Source: Ruminococcus_C callidus
GTDB taxonomy: Bacteria; Bacillota; Clostridia; Oscillospirales; Ruminococcaceae
Length of the DNA: 64,000 nucleotides
Assembly: GCF_049562855.1 (NCBI RefSeq)
Contig: NZ_CP186925.1
Location: forward strand, 806,001 to 870,000
Direction: 5' to 3'
The number at the start of each line of letters is the position of its first letter. Position 1 is the first letter of the stretch. A program made the position numbers and the translations under genes. Positions 7,900 through 16,225 of this stretch are shown piece after piece. The notes beneath the pieces were generated by a model. The model saw only the letters and a program-made list of their open reading frames with translations, was not told where the DNA came from and searched no databases.

Positions 7900-8658
7900 T
7901 TACTGATAATGTGCCAGAAACTGACGGGTGCGTTCCTGTGCGGGACGCTCGAAAATCTGTTCCGGCGTGCCTTCTTCAACAATGTAACCGTCTGCCATGA
8001 AGATGATCCGATTGGAAATGGCTCTTGCAAAACTCATTTCGTGGGTAACGATGACCATTGTCATGTGATCTTCCGCCAGCAGACGAATGACTTCCAGAAT
8101 TTCACCAGTCAGTTCCGGATCCAGTGCAGAAGTCGGTTCGTCGAAAAACAGGATCGACGGGGACATTGCCAGAGCACGTACAATGGCAACTCGCTGCTGC
8201 TGTCCGCCGGACAGCTCGCAGGGATACGCTTTTGCCTTGTCAGCCAGACCGACTTTTTTCAGCAGTTCCATTGCTGTTTTCTCTGCTTCGGTACGGCTTT
8301 TCTTGAGGATCAGCCGCGGGGCTTCGGTGATGTTCCGGAGCACGGAATAGTGCGGAAACAGGTTGAAGTTCTGGAATACCAGACCAAAATAGTGTTGGAT
8401 CTTGCGGAATTCCGCCTTGGGGGCATAGACCGGACGCTTGCCGTCCTTCGCCTGCACTGCCTCCTGTCCCATGTAGGAAATTTTTCCGCTGGAGAGTGTT
8501 TCCAGAAATGTGCAGCATCGCAGCAGTGTCGATTTTCCGGAGCCAGAGGGACCGATAATGGAGAGCACCTCTCCCGGCTTTACGGAAAAGGAAATATCCT
8601 TGAGAACCTGCACCTCTCCAAAATGCTTTTGCAGGTGTTCAACTTCTAAGTAATTCAA
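7900..8658 (-). CDS. Polar amino acid ABC transporter ATPase
   Basis: 252 residues, GlnQ/HisP family. Walker A GPSGSGKST (residues 36-44), Q-loop FQNFNLFPH, signature LSGGQQQR, Walker B ILFFDEPTSALD and H-loop VTHEM are all present. It energises uptake through the permease encoded just upstream (8670-9323). Translation most likely starts at TTG 8658, five bases after AAGAGGTG; no ATG is well placed. It is the last gene of the leftward operon binding protein-permease-ATPase. The substrate is probably an amino acid or related small polar solute; it cannot be named from the sequence. Confidence 0.9.
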   Translation of the reverse strand: MNYLEVEHLQKHFGEVQVLKDISFSVKPGEVLSIIGPSGSGKSTLLRCCTFLETLSSGKISYMGQEAVQAKDGKRPVYAPKAEFRKIQHYFGLVFQNFNLFPHYSVLRNITEAPRLILKKSRTEAEKTAMELLKKVGLADKAKAYPCELSGGQQQRVAIVRALAMSPSILFFDEPTSALDPELTGEILEVIRLLAEDHMTMVIVTHEMSFARAISNRIIFMADGYIVEEGTPEQIFERPAQERTRQFLAHYQ

Positions 8659-8669
8659 TGTGGCACCTC

Positions 8670-9323
8670 TTAAATCTTGTAGTAGTTCAGCTTCTTTTCC
8701 AGCAGGGACATCAGACCGGCAACTACCAGATTGAAGACATAGTAGAAGATCGCAGCAGCCAGATAGGGGAGCATGGAGGTTTCCGAAGCCGCGATCATCT
8801 GGGTCTCTGTAAACAGTTCAATGTAGGAGATCGCAAAGGCGAGGGAAGTATCCTTGACCAGTGTGATCGATTCGTTGGTCACTGCCGGCAGCACCCGCTT
8901 GATCATTTGCGGGGTAATGATCCGCAGGAATTTCTGCATGCGGCTGTACCCCAGAATCTTGGCAGCTTCGTGCTGTCCAACGGGAATGGACTGAATGCCG
9001 CTGCGGAAAATTTCTGCAAAATAAGCGGCGTAGTTCAGCGAAAAAGCGATGATTACTGCCCAGAAGCGGTAATTGGTCGTCAGGGGAAGTCCGAACAGAA
9101 AATACTTTCCGAAATAGATGACCAGCAGCTGTAACATCAGCGGCGTGCCGCGGACAACAGAAATGTAAAATTTCATCAGCCACTGTACCGGCTTCCATGC
9201 ATACATGCGAGCCACACAGATGAGAAGTCCCAGCGGCATGGAAAATATCAGTGTCAGCAGGAAGATCCATGTGGAACGCAGCATGCTGTCGCTCAATTGT
9301 GCGACGATTTCAAAAAAAGACAT
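8670..9323 (-). CDS. Polar amino acid ABC transporter permease
   Basis: 217 residues with about five membrane segments. It has the HisM/GlnP-type features SVVRGTPLMLQLLVIYF and the EAA loop (GQHEAAKILGYSR), which contacts the ATPase. ATG 9323 follows GAAAGGAAACC. Only one permease is encoded, so a homodimer is expected. It lies 11 bases upstream of the ATPase and 21 bases downstream of the binding-protein gene, in one transcription unit driven from 10413-10441. Confidence 0.9.
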   Translation of the reverse strand: MSFFEIVAQLSDSMLRSTWIFLLTLIFSMPLGLLICVARMYAWKPVQWLMKFYISVVRGTPLMLQLLVIYFGKYFLFGLPLTTNYRFWAVIIAFSLNYAAYFAEIFRSGIQSIPVGQHEAAKILGYSRMQKFLRIITPQMIKRVLPAVTNESITLVKDTSLAFAISYIELFTETQMIAASETSMLPYLAAAIFYYVFNLVVAGLMSLLEKKLNYYKI

Positions 9324-9344
9324 ATCAGGTTTCCTTTCGGAGAT

Positions 9345-10148
9345 TTAGTCAATAACAGAATCCGTCAGATCCCACTTTTCAGCGATCTCTGCAAACTTGC
9401 CGTCCTCACGCATTTCGTCCAGTGTTTTCTGTACCTTGTCCCGCAGCTCGGTGTTGTTCTTGGCGAAGCCCACTGCATACTGTTCTGCGGAGAGCACGTC
9501 GTCCAGAATCTTGTACTTGCCGTCGCGGGATTCCATCTGATACTTTGCAACGCCGATGTCCATGGCAATGGCTTCTACTGCATTGGAGTCCAGATTCATA
9601 AAGGCTGTGTTGTAATCGGAAACGACTACCAGTTCCTTGAAAGAATCCTTCAGCTCCTTGTTGTCATCTTCCTTGAGGGCAGCCTCTGCGGAAGAATCGG
9701 TCTGTACAGCAACGCTCTTGCCGGCGAGGTCATCAAAGGTAGCAATGCCGCTGTCCTCCTTGACCACGAATACCTGCGAGTTGTCTACATACGGTTCTGT
9801 CCATGCGTATTCGTCCTCACGGCCATTCATGGTGAAGCCGTTCCAGATGCAGCTGATCGTACCGGAATTCAGTTCCATATCCTTGGCGTTCCAGTCGATG
9901 GGCTGCTTGACCAGTTCCCAGTCGTTCCGCTTGCAGACTTCCGCAGCCAGATCCAGATCGAATCCCACATATTCGCCGTTTTCGTCCTGATAGCCATAGG
10001 GCGGGAATGCGGCATCAAAGCCTACAATGAATTTTTCCTTGCCGCCGTTTTTGGAATTGTCTTTGCTGCTGCCGCAGCCCACCATGGAAAATGCCATTGC
10101 TCCGGCTGCAACGCCTGCCAGCAGGCGGATTGTCCAGTTCTTTTTCAT
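9345..10148 (-). CDS. Amino acid ABC transporter binding lipoprotein
   Basis: 267 residues. Signal peptide with lipobox VGC at residues 23-25, then a serine/asparagine linker. The mature part has the normal order of a family 3 binding protein: FIVGFDAAFPPYGYQ opens lobe 1, FDDLAGKSVAVQTDSSAE marks the crossing to lobe 2, and a final helix with MREDGKFAEIAEKW returns. It would capture a polar amino acid outside the membrane for the following permease and ATPase. Compare the neighbour at 10620, where the lobes are in the opposite order. Its leader contains a mobile hairpin element. Confidence 0.9.
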   Translation of the reverse strand: MKKNWTIRLLAGVAAGAMAFSMVGCGSSKDNSKNGGKEKFIVGFDAAFPPYGYQDENGEYVGFDLDLAAEVCKRNDWELVKQPIDWNAKDMELNSGTISCIWNGFTMNGREDEYAWTEPYVDNSQVFVVKEDSGIATFDDLAGKSVAVQTDSSAEAALKEDDNKELKDSFKELVVVSDYNTAFMNLDSNAVEAIAMDIGVAKYQMESRDGKYKILDDVLSAEQYAVGFAKNNTELRDKVQKTLDEMREDGKFAEIAEKWDLTDSVID

Positions 10149-10201
10149 ACGTAAAACTCCTTTTTTTAATGATAGACGATATGCTGATGCAGCGGTGCTT
10201 T

Positions 10202-10376
10202 AGGAAACACTGCATAAAGCCCGCCTGACGGCTTTGCACGCAATCTGCTTGCAGATTTTCCGTCATATTGCCCAGAAATCCCTTGCCAGACACCAAGTCT
10301 GCCTGCGGAATTTCTGTGCAATCTGCCGAAAAATCTGACTACGCATCTTACGCACAAGCTTTATGCAGTGTTTCCT
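10202..10376 (+). mobile_element. MITE-like hairpin element, family B, 175-base form
   Basis: Ends are GGAAACACTGCATAAAG and its exact complement, flanked by TTTA on both sides. The apex is CAGAC-accaa-GTCTG within CAGAAAT/ATTTCTG. It lies in the leader of the leftward transporter operon. Confidence 0.88.
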
Positions 10377-10412
10377 TTACAGCACTACTACATTATCACA
10401 AAAAACATTTTT

Positions 10413-10441
10413 ATTATAACATGGTTTTTCCGGTCTGTCAA
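10413..10441 (-). promoter_or_regulatory. Promoter of the leftward amino acid transporter operon
   Basis: Perfect consensus on the minus strand: TTGACA (10436-10441), 17 bases, TATAAT (10413-10418). Transcription would run through the family B element before the start codon at 10148. Confidence 0.75.
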
Positions 10442-10523
10442 CCGGATTTCACGTGTGAAAAGAAAGAATTTATCAACATATCATATCAAAAACGCAAAAA
10501 ATCCGAAAATACCGGAAAACCGC

Positions 10524-10552
10524 TTGCATTCTTTGCGAATTTCGATTATAAT
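10524..10552 (+). promoter_or_regulatory. Promoter of the rightward amino acid transporter operon
   Basis: TTGCAT, 17 bases, TATAAT, about 70 bases upstream of ATG 10620. Confidence 0.7.
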
Positions 10553-10619
10553 AGAAAAGAATTGCGTATCAGCAATAAAAGCCATGTCAGTACAGGACTG
10601 ACAGAAAGGAAGTTCACAT

Positions 10620-11405
10620 ATGAAAAAAACAACGAAAGCAATCGCACTTCTGGCAGCAAGCACGATGCTGGCAGTATCTCTGACGGCATGCGGCACTCCT
10701 GCCAACACTGTATTCAGTGCAGATGATCTGAAAGGCAAGAAGATCGGTGCACAGCTGGGAACCACCGGCTATGTCTATGCCGGCGATGTAGAAGATGCCA
10801 CCGTAGAACCGTATAATAAGGGTGCAGATGCCGTACAGGCTCTGAAGCAGGGCAAGCTGGATGCTGTTATCATCGACAGCGAGCCGGCAAAGGCATTTGT
10901 GGCAAAGAACGATACCCTGAAAATTCTGGACGATCCCTTTGCAGAGGAAGAATATGCCATTGCCTACAAGAAGGGCAACGATGAACTGGGACAGAAGCTG
11001 GACGATGCTCTGACCAAGCTGAAAGAGGACGGCACACTGGACGAGATCGTCAGCCACTGGATCGGCGATAACGCAGACCAGAAGTCCTACACACCGGACG
11101 ACAGCGTAGAACGGGACGGCACACTGGTTATGGCGACTAACGCAGAATTTCCGCCCTATGAGAGCGTAGACGGAGAGACCATTGTCGGTGTCGATGTGGA
11201 TATGATGCAGGCTGTCTGCGACGAGATCGGCATGGAACTGAAAGTGGAGAACATGGAATTCGATTCCATTATTGCTGCTGTACAGTCCGGCAAGGCAGAT
11301 GTCGGCGTAGCCGGCATGACTGTTACACCGGACCGTGAGGAAAACGTATCCTTTACACAGGGCTATGCAACGACGACACAGGTTATCATTGTCCGGAAAG
11401 ACTAA
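10620..11405 (+). CDS. ABC transporter binding lipoprotein with swapped lobe order
   Basis: 261 residues, lipobox LTAC with Cys24. Residues 36-148 match the second half of a family 3 binding protein: DLKGKKIGAQLGTTG, then VQALKQGKLDAVIID, then LKEDGTLDEIVSHW, which is normally near the C-terminus. Residues 167-261 match the first half: DGTLVMATNAEFPPYE, VGVDVDMMQAVCDEIG, QSGKADVGVAGMTVTPDR, ending VIIVRKD, normally the crossover point. The chain is therefore circularly permuted at the hinge, joined by a linker around residues 150-165. It heads an operon with permease and ATPase, so it is presumably functional. Substrate is unknown. Confidence 0.88.
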   Translation: MKKTTKAIALLAASTMLAVSLTACGTPANTVFSADDLKGKKIGAQLGTTGYVYAGDVEDATVEPYNKGADAVQALKQGKLDAVIIDSEPAKAFVAKNDTLKILDDPFAEEEYAIAYKKGNDELGQKLDDALTKLKEDGTLDEIVSHWIGDNADQKSYTPDDSVERDGTLVMATNAEFPPYESVDGETIVGVDVDMMQAVCDEIGMELKVENMEFDSIIAAVQSGKADVGVAGMTVTPDREENVSFTQGYATTTQVIIVRKD

Positions 11406-11420
11406 CAGGAGATCGTAACC

Positions 11421-12122
11421 GTGAATTTTATCGATAACTTTATAAATAAATTCCATTCCACTCTTATTGAGAAAGACCGCTGGCTGTACCTGCTGGACGG
11501 CTTGAAAACGACGCTGATCATCACATTTTTCGCGGTGATCCTGGGCATGGTGCTGGGCTTTCTCATTGCCATTGTCCGTTCCACCCACGACAAGACCGGA
11601 AAGCTGGGCTTTCTGAATGTTCTGGCACGGATCTATCTGACAGTGATCCGCGGCACGCCTGTCGTTGTACAGCTGTTGATTATCTACTTTGTCATTTTCG
11701 CTTCGGTGAATGTGGGGAAAACCTTTGTGGCGGTGCTGGCGTTCGGTCTGAACTCTGCGGCGTATGTGGCAGAGATCGTGCGTTCCGGCATTATGTCGAT
11801 CGACAACGGACAGTTTGAGGCAAGTGCCAGTCTGGGACTGAACTACCCGAAAACACTGCTCTCCGTCATTCTGCCACAGGCGTTCAAGAACGTGCTGCCG
11901 GCACTGGCGAACGAGTGCATCGTTCTGCTGAAAGAAACTTCGGTTGCCGGCTATATTGCGGTGATCGACCTGACCAAGGGCGGCGATATTATCCGAAGCC
12001 AGACCTACGAGGCATTCCTGCCGCTGATCGCAGTTGCCCTGATCTATCTGATCATGGTCATGATCTTGAGTTCTCTGGTGACAAAACTGGAAAGGAGATT
12101 GGCGAGAAGTGATCGAGGTTAA
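11421..12122 (+). CDS. Polar amino acid ABC transporter permease
   Basis: 233 residues, start GTG 11421 after AGGAGATCG. Around five membrane helices, with the signature RIYLTVIRGTPVVVQLLIIY and an EAA-type loop (GQFEASASLGLNY). It forms the channel for the substrate delivered by the lobe-swapped binding protein encoded 15 bases upstream. Its end overlaps the ATPase gene by 14 bases, indicating translational coupling. Confidence 0.9.
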   Translation: MNFIDNFINKFHSTLIEKDRWLYLLDGLKTTLIITFFAVILGMVLGFLIAIVRSTHDKTGKLGFLNVLARIYLTVIRGTPVVVQLLIIYFVIFASVNVGKTFVAVLAFGLNSAAYVAEIVRSGIMSIDNGQFEASASLGLNYPKTLLSVILPQAFKNVLPALANECIVLLKETSVAGYIAVIDLTKGGDIIRSQTYEAFLPLIAVALIYLIMVMILSSLVTKLERRLARSDRG

Positions 12123-12834
12123 ACATCTGGACAAATCCTTTGGAGATCTCCATATTCTGAAAGACATTTCCACAAACATCGAAAAGGGCGAAAAGGTAGT
12201 CATCATCGGGCCGTCCGGTTCCGGCAAGAGCACCTTTCTCCGCTGTCTGAACCGTCTGGAACAGCCCAGCGACGGACAGATCTTCTTTGAGGGTGAAGAC
12301 CTGACGCACATGCCCGACCGACAGCTTTACAGCGTGCGGCAGAAAATGGGCATGGTTTTCCAGCATTTTCACCTGTTCCCGCACCTGACCATTCAGAAGA
12401 ATATCACTCTTGCACCGGTAAAGCTGAAACGCATGACACAGGCGGAGGCAGATGCCAAAGCCACAGAACTGCTGCAAAAAGTCGGACTGGCAGACAAGGC
12501 AAACCAGTATCCCGACCAGCTTTCTGGCGGACAGAAACAGCGTATCGCCATTGCCAGAGCACTGGCAATGAATCCGGATGTGATGCTGTTTGACGAACCG
12601 ACTTCGGCACTGGATCCGGAAATGGTCGGCGAAGTACTGGAACTGATGCGGGAACTGGCAGACGACGGCATGACCATGATTGTGGTGACTCACGAAATGG
12701 GCTTTGCCAAGGAAGTTGCCTCCCGTGTGATGTTCATGGACGGTGGAAAGATCGTGGAAGAAAACGAACCGCAGGAATTTTTCAGCAACCCCAAGAATCC
12801 CCGCCTGCGAGAGTTCCTGTCCAAGGTACTGTGA
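12109..12834 (+). CDS. Polar amino acid ABC transporter ATPase
   Basis: 241 residues starting at GTG 12109, inside the end of the permease gene. Walker A GPSGSGKST, signature LSGGQKQR, Walker B VMLFDEPTSALD and H-loop VTHEM are complete. It is a close paralogue of the ATPase at 7900-8658. Together the two operons form a divergent pair from a shared 470-base region, which suggests an old duplication followed by change of the binding protein. Confidence 0.9.
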   Translation: MIEVKHLDKSFGDLHILKDISTNIEKGEKVVIIGPSGSGKSTFLRCLNRLEQPSDGQIFFEGEDLTHMPDRQLYSVRQKMGMVFQHFHLFPHLTIQKNITLAPVKLKRMTQAEADAKATELLQKVGLADKANQYPDQLSGGQKQRIAIARALAMNPDVMLFDEPTSALDPEMVGEVLELMRELADDGMTMIVVTHEMGFAKEVASRVMFMDGGKIVEENEPQEFFSNPKNPRLREFLSKVL

Positions 12835-12837
12835 GCA

Positions 12838-13257
12838 ATGGCGTATCAGACTGTCATTTTGAAGCAGCTTAACGAGGGCTGTGCCGCTGTGCGAAAAGCC
12901 GTTTTCATGGAAGAACAGGGGTTTCAGCAGGAGTTCGACGACGTGGACGACCGTGCGTATCACGTGCTGATACAGGACGGAGAGCGTCCCGTTGCCACCG
13001 GACGACTGTTCACGGAGGACGGCGAAACATATCTCATCGGCAGAGTTGCCGTGCTGTCTGCCTATCGGGGGCAGCATCTGGGAGAACACGTTGTCACTGC
13101 ACTGGAACAGCAGGCGAAGGCATGCGGTGCCAAGTGCATTACCCTTTCGGCACAATGCCGTGCGGCAGGCTTTTATGAAAAGCTGGGCTATACCAAAACA
13201 GAAGAGTATCACATGGACGAGTTTTGTCCCCATGTGACCATGCGAAAAGCATTTTGA
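12838..13257 (+). CDS. GNAT-family N-acetyltransferase
   Basis: 139 residues, ElaA/YjcF-like. The N-terminus VRKAVFMEEQGF is typical of that group. The acetyl-CoA binding segment reads IGRVAVLSAYRGQHLGEHVV, close to the family's R/Q-x-x-G-x-G/A loop. It starts three bases after the ATPase stop, so it belongs to the transporter operon. Acetylation of an imported amine or amino acid is a reasonable guess, without direct support. Confidence 0.8.
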   Translation: MAYQTVILKQLNEGCAAVRKAVFMEEQGFQQEFDDVDDRAYHVLIQDGERPVATGRLFTEDGETYLIGRVAVLSAYRGQHLGEHVVTALEQQAKACGAKCITLSAQCRAAGFYEKLGYTKTEEYHMDEFCPHVTMRKAF

Positions 13258-13275
13258 AAGAGCAGAGCATACCGG

Positions 13276-13303
13276 AGCACATACGGCTTCGGTGTGCTTT
13301 TTT
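13276..13303 (+). terminator. Intrinsic terminator of the transporter-GNAT operon
   Basis: AGCACA/TGTGCT stem with a tacggcttcg loop, then TTTTTTG. Confidence 0.7.
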
Positions 13304-13412
13304 GTTGTGATCTGTCCGATGAAATATGACGGAATTCTGCGGAGAAACCCGTTCCGGCAGTGCGGGAAATAAATTGTTCACCAAATAAAATGTAAATTTC
13401 AGCCGAAAAAGC

Positions 13413-13441
13413 TGGACAATTCCATCAGAAAATTGTATAAT
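13413..13441 (+). promoter_or_regulatory. Promoter of the fucose operon
   Basis: TGGACA, 17 bases, TATAAT. The leader to the first gene is about 165 bases and contains two hairpins (13461-13484 and 13553-13576). No regulator gene lies nearby. Confidence 0.6.
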
Positions 13442-13460
13442 AAAGATGGGATTTTCCGAG

Positions 13461-13484
13461 ATGCCTTCCAAGCGGGCATTTTTT
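13461..13484 (+). terminator. Short terminator-like hairpin in the fucose leader
   Basis: ATGCC/GGCAT stem followed by TTTTTT only about 30 bases after the predicted start. It could be an attenuator. The 5-bp stem is weak. A second hairpin, GTCAGA/TCTGAC, lies just before the ribosome site. Confidence 0.3.
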
Positions 13485-13614
13485 CGCAGCTTATGCGGAA
13501 CGGTCTGGAACTATCGCGGAATTTCTGTCGGACGGTATCGTATCGTCAGAACGTCAGATTTGCAGAATGGTCTGACAAGGAGATGAACCCATGTGGTTCT
13601 TACAGGAGGATTCA

Positions 13615-14304
13615 ATGAACGAACAGGAAATCAAAGAACAGCTTTGTGATGTCTGCCACAAGATGTGGCAGCTGGGCTGGGTGGCTGCCAATGACGGAAA
13701 TGTTTCCGTGAAGCTGGAGGACGGCACCTTTTTTGCAACACCTACCGGCATGAGCAAAAGCTTCATCACACCGGACAAGCTGGTTCGCATCAACGACAAG
13801 GGCGAAGTGCTGGAGGGGGCTGCAGGGCTGCGGCCGTCCTCGGAAATCAAAATGCACCTCTGCTGCTATCGGGAACGTCCCGATGTGGGAGCTGTGCTGC
13901 ATGCACACCCGCCTGTGGCAACCGGTTATGCCGTTGCCAACAAGGCACTGGACGAGTACACCATGATCGAGTCGGTAATTGCCATTGGCTCTGTGCCGGT
14001 GACACCTTACGGCACGCCCTCTACAGACGAAGTGCCGGAGGCGATCAAGCCCTATTTGCAGGAGCATGACGTGATGCTTCTGCAAAATCATGGTGCCCTG
14101 ACGGTGGGAGCAGACCTGATCACTGCGTACTACCGCATGGAAACGCTGGAACTCTTTGCAAAGATCTCCCTGAATGCCCACCTGCTGGGCGGTGCACAGG
14201 AGATCTCGCGGGAGAACATCGACCGGCTTTGCAGCATGCGTGCACAGTACGGCGTAACGGGAAAGCACCCCGGCTATAAGAAGTACCCCAACGGTCAGAA
14301 CTGA
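13615..14304 (+). CDS. fucA: L-fuculose-phosphate aldolase (class II aldolase)
   Basis: 229 residues; start ATG 13615 after AGGAGG (an upstream in-frame ATG at 13591 would place the ribosome site inside the gene). It has the class II aldolase/adducin zinc motif HAHPP (near residue 94), the NDGNVSVK segment, a Thr/Gly phosphate site (TPTGMSKSF) and a late histidine in LLQNHGALT. It cleaves L-fuculose-1-phosphate to DHAP and lactaldehyde. The neighbours (mutarotase, kinase, fucose isomerase) make fucose the likely substrate. Rhamnulose or ribulose phosphate aldolase is the alternative. Confidence 0.85.
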   Translation: MNEQEIKEQLCDVCHKMWQLGWVAANDGNVSVKLEDGTFFATPTGMSKSFITPDKLVRINDKGEVLEGAAGLRPSSEIKMHLCCYRERPDVGAVLHAHPPVATGYAVANKALDEYTMIESVIAIGSVPVTPYGTPSTDEVPEAIKPYLQEHDVMLLQNHGALTVGADLITAYYRMETLELFAKISLNAHLLGGAQEISRENIDRLCSMRAQYGVTGKHPGYKKYPNGQN

Positions 14305-14320
14305 ATCGGAGGTGTTTTTT

Positions 14321-14764
14321 ATGCTGAAACACATTCCGGCGATTCTGACACCGGAGCTTTTGAAAGTACTCATGGAAATGGGACACGGCGATGAAATTGT
14401 GATCGCCGACGGCAATTTCCCCGGTGCGGCAATTGCACAGCGGCTGATCCGTCTGGACGGTCACGGCGTGCCGGAGATTCTGGACGCGGTGATGCAGTTC
14501 TTTCCGCTGGACAGCTACACGGAAAAGCCGGTGGGACTTATGGAAGTGGTAGCCGGCGATCCGGCAGTTCCTGTAATTTGGGACACCTACCGTGAGATCC
14601 TGAACCGGTACGAACCGGAGCACTGTGAGATCGAATTTATGGAACGGTTCGCATTTTACGAGCGTGCCAAAAAAGCATACGCCGTAATTGCCACCGGGGA
14701 AACGGCGATCTACGCCAACGTCCTGTTGAAAAAGGGCGTAGTCCTGCCGGAGGAAACCCCATGA
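14321..14764 (+). CDS. fucU: L-fucose mutarotase (RbsD/FucU family)
   Basis: 147 residues. ATG 14321 is preferred, as CGGAGGTG lies six bases upstream; a GTG at 14312 is part of that site. Family marks are MGHGDEIVIADGNFP near residue 20 (catalytic His and Asp) and the C-terminal YANVLLKKGVV. It interconverts alpha and beta anomers so that the isomerase receives its preferred form. It shares ATGA with the kinase gene that follows. Confidence 0.85.
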   Translation: MLKHIPAILTPELLKVLMEMGHGDEIVIADGNFPGAAIAQRLIRLDGHGVPEILDAVMQFFPLDSYTEKPVGLMEVVAGDPAVPVIWDTYREILNRYEPEHCEIEFMERFAFYERAKKAYAVIATGETAIYANVLLKKGVVLPEETP

Positions 14765-16215
14765 TGCGGTATGTGCTGGCACTGGATTTCGGAGCGTCCT
14801 CCGGCCGTGCCATGCTGGCAGGTTTTGACGGCAGCCGCATCACCTTGCAGGAAGTGCACCGCTTTGCCAATGAACCCGTTTCCAAGGACGGCAGATTGTA
14901 CTGGAACGTGCCGCAGCTCATGGAAGAACTGGAACAGGGCTTGCAGGCGGGCTATGCCATTGCACCCTATGAAAGCATCGCCATTGATACGTGGGGCGTG
15001 GACTACGGTATGCTGGGGGCAGACGGCACCTTGCTGGAACTGCCGCGGCATTATCGGGACGGCAGAACAGACGGTATTTTGAAAAAGGCAGAACAGTTCC
15101 TGCCGGCAGCGGAACTCTACCGCCGGACAGGCACACAGGTCATGGAAATCAACACGCTGTTTCAGCTGCTCTGTCAGCGGGACAGCGGCGGCTTTGACCA
15201 GTGTGCCACGATTCTGCCAATGCCGGATCTGTTTGCGTATCTGCTGACGGGAACCATTTCCGCAGAACGCTCTATCGCCAGCACTACTCAGATGCTCTCC
15301 GCGGAAACCGGCACATGGGATCGGGAACTGCTGGAGCTTTTCCACATTCCCCACCGGATTCTGCCGGAAATTGTGGAAAGCGGCACGGCAAAAGGCACGC
15401 TTTCTCCGGAAGTACAGCAGCGGCTGGGCTTGCCGGCGATATGCGTGACGGCGGTCTGCGGGCACGATACCCAGTGTGCTGCATTTGCGGCTCCGGCAAA
15501 GACAGACAAGCATGTGTTCCTGAGCTGCGGCACATGGTCCCTGTTCGGAACCGAGCCGGAACAGCCGGTTCTGACAGAGCAGGCGGCGGCACTGGGCTTG
15601 TCCAATGAGGTCGGCTATGGGAAAAGGGTGACGTTCCTCAAGAACATCATCGGTCTTTGGCTGTTGCAGGAGTCCCGTCGGGAATATGCCCGTCAGGGAA
15701 AGAACTACAGCTTTGCGGAGATCGAAACCATGGCACGGCAGAGCCACGAACCGTCCAGCTTTATCGATCCGGACGATCCGGTCTTTGTGCCCCACGGGGA
15801 TATTCCCAAGCGGGTGAAGGCGTTTTGCCGGAAAACCGGTCAGCATGTGCCGGAGAGCGACGGAGCCATTTTCCGCTGCATCTATGAAAGTCTGGCACTG
15901 AAATACCGCATGGCTCTGGAAGAACTGGAAGCCTGCACCGGTGAAACCTATCCTGTGATCCACATCATGGGCGGCGGTGTCAAGGACAGTCTGCTCTGTC
16001 AGCTGACAGCGGATTATTGTCAGCGGCTGGTGGCAGCCGGACCGGTAGAAGCTACCGTGTACGGAAATGCCGCGATACAAATGCTGGCACTGGGAATTTT
16101 GAAAACGCCGGCAGAAGCACGGCGTTGCATTGCCGCATCGGAATCGATGCAGTTTTATCATGCAGGAGCATTCCCTGCGTCATCTTATGAGAAATATCGA
16201 ACCCTGTTGAAGTGA
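14761..16215 (+). CDS. FGGY-family sugar kinase (fuculokinase/rhamnulokinase type)
   Basis: 484 residues; ATG 14761 seven bases after GGAGG, overlapping the previous stop. N-terminal ATP site LALDFGASSGRAML, catalytic-region WGVDYGML, and the second phosphate loop LSCGTWSLFG followed by HIMGGGVKD. The overall sequence is closest to rhamnulokinases (RhaB), but the operon supplies fucose enzymes, so it probably phosphorylates L-fuculose. RhaB-type kinases accept L-fuculose in some organisms. Expected product: L-fuculose-1-phosphate for the aldolase. Confidence 0.85.
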   Translation: MMRYVLALDFGASSGRAMLAGFDGSRITLQEVHRFANEPVSKDGRLYWNVPQLMEELEQGLQAGYAIAPYESIAIDTWGVDYGMLGADGTLLELPRHYRDGRTDGILKKAEQFLPAAELYRRTGTQVMEINTLFQLLCQRDSGGFDQCATILPMPDLFAYLLTGTISAERSIASTTQMLSAETGTWDRELLELFHIPHRILPEIVESGTAKGTLSPEVQQRLGLPAICVTAVCGHDTQCAAFAAPAKTDKHVFLSCGTWSLFGTEPEQPVLTEQAAALGLSNEVGYGKRVTFLKNIIGLWLLQESRREYARQGKNYSFAEIETMARQSHEPSSFIDPDDPVFVPHGDIPKRVKAFCRKTGQHVPESDGAIFRCIYESLALKYRMALEELEACTGETYPVIHIMGGGVKDSLLCQLTADYCQRLVAAGPVEATVYGNAAIQMLALGILKTPAEARRCIAASESMQFYHAGAFPASSYEKYRTLLK

Positions 16216-16225
16216 GGTTGAGTTT

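Noticed and set aside
10614..12311. Long leftward open frame over the rightward transporter operon
   Set aside because: It lies opposite three clear ABC transporter genes and has no protein-like motifs.
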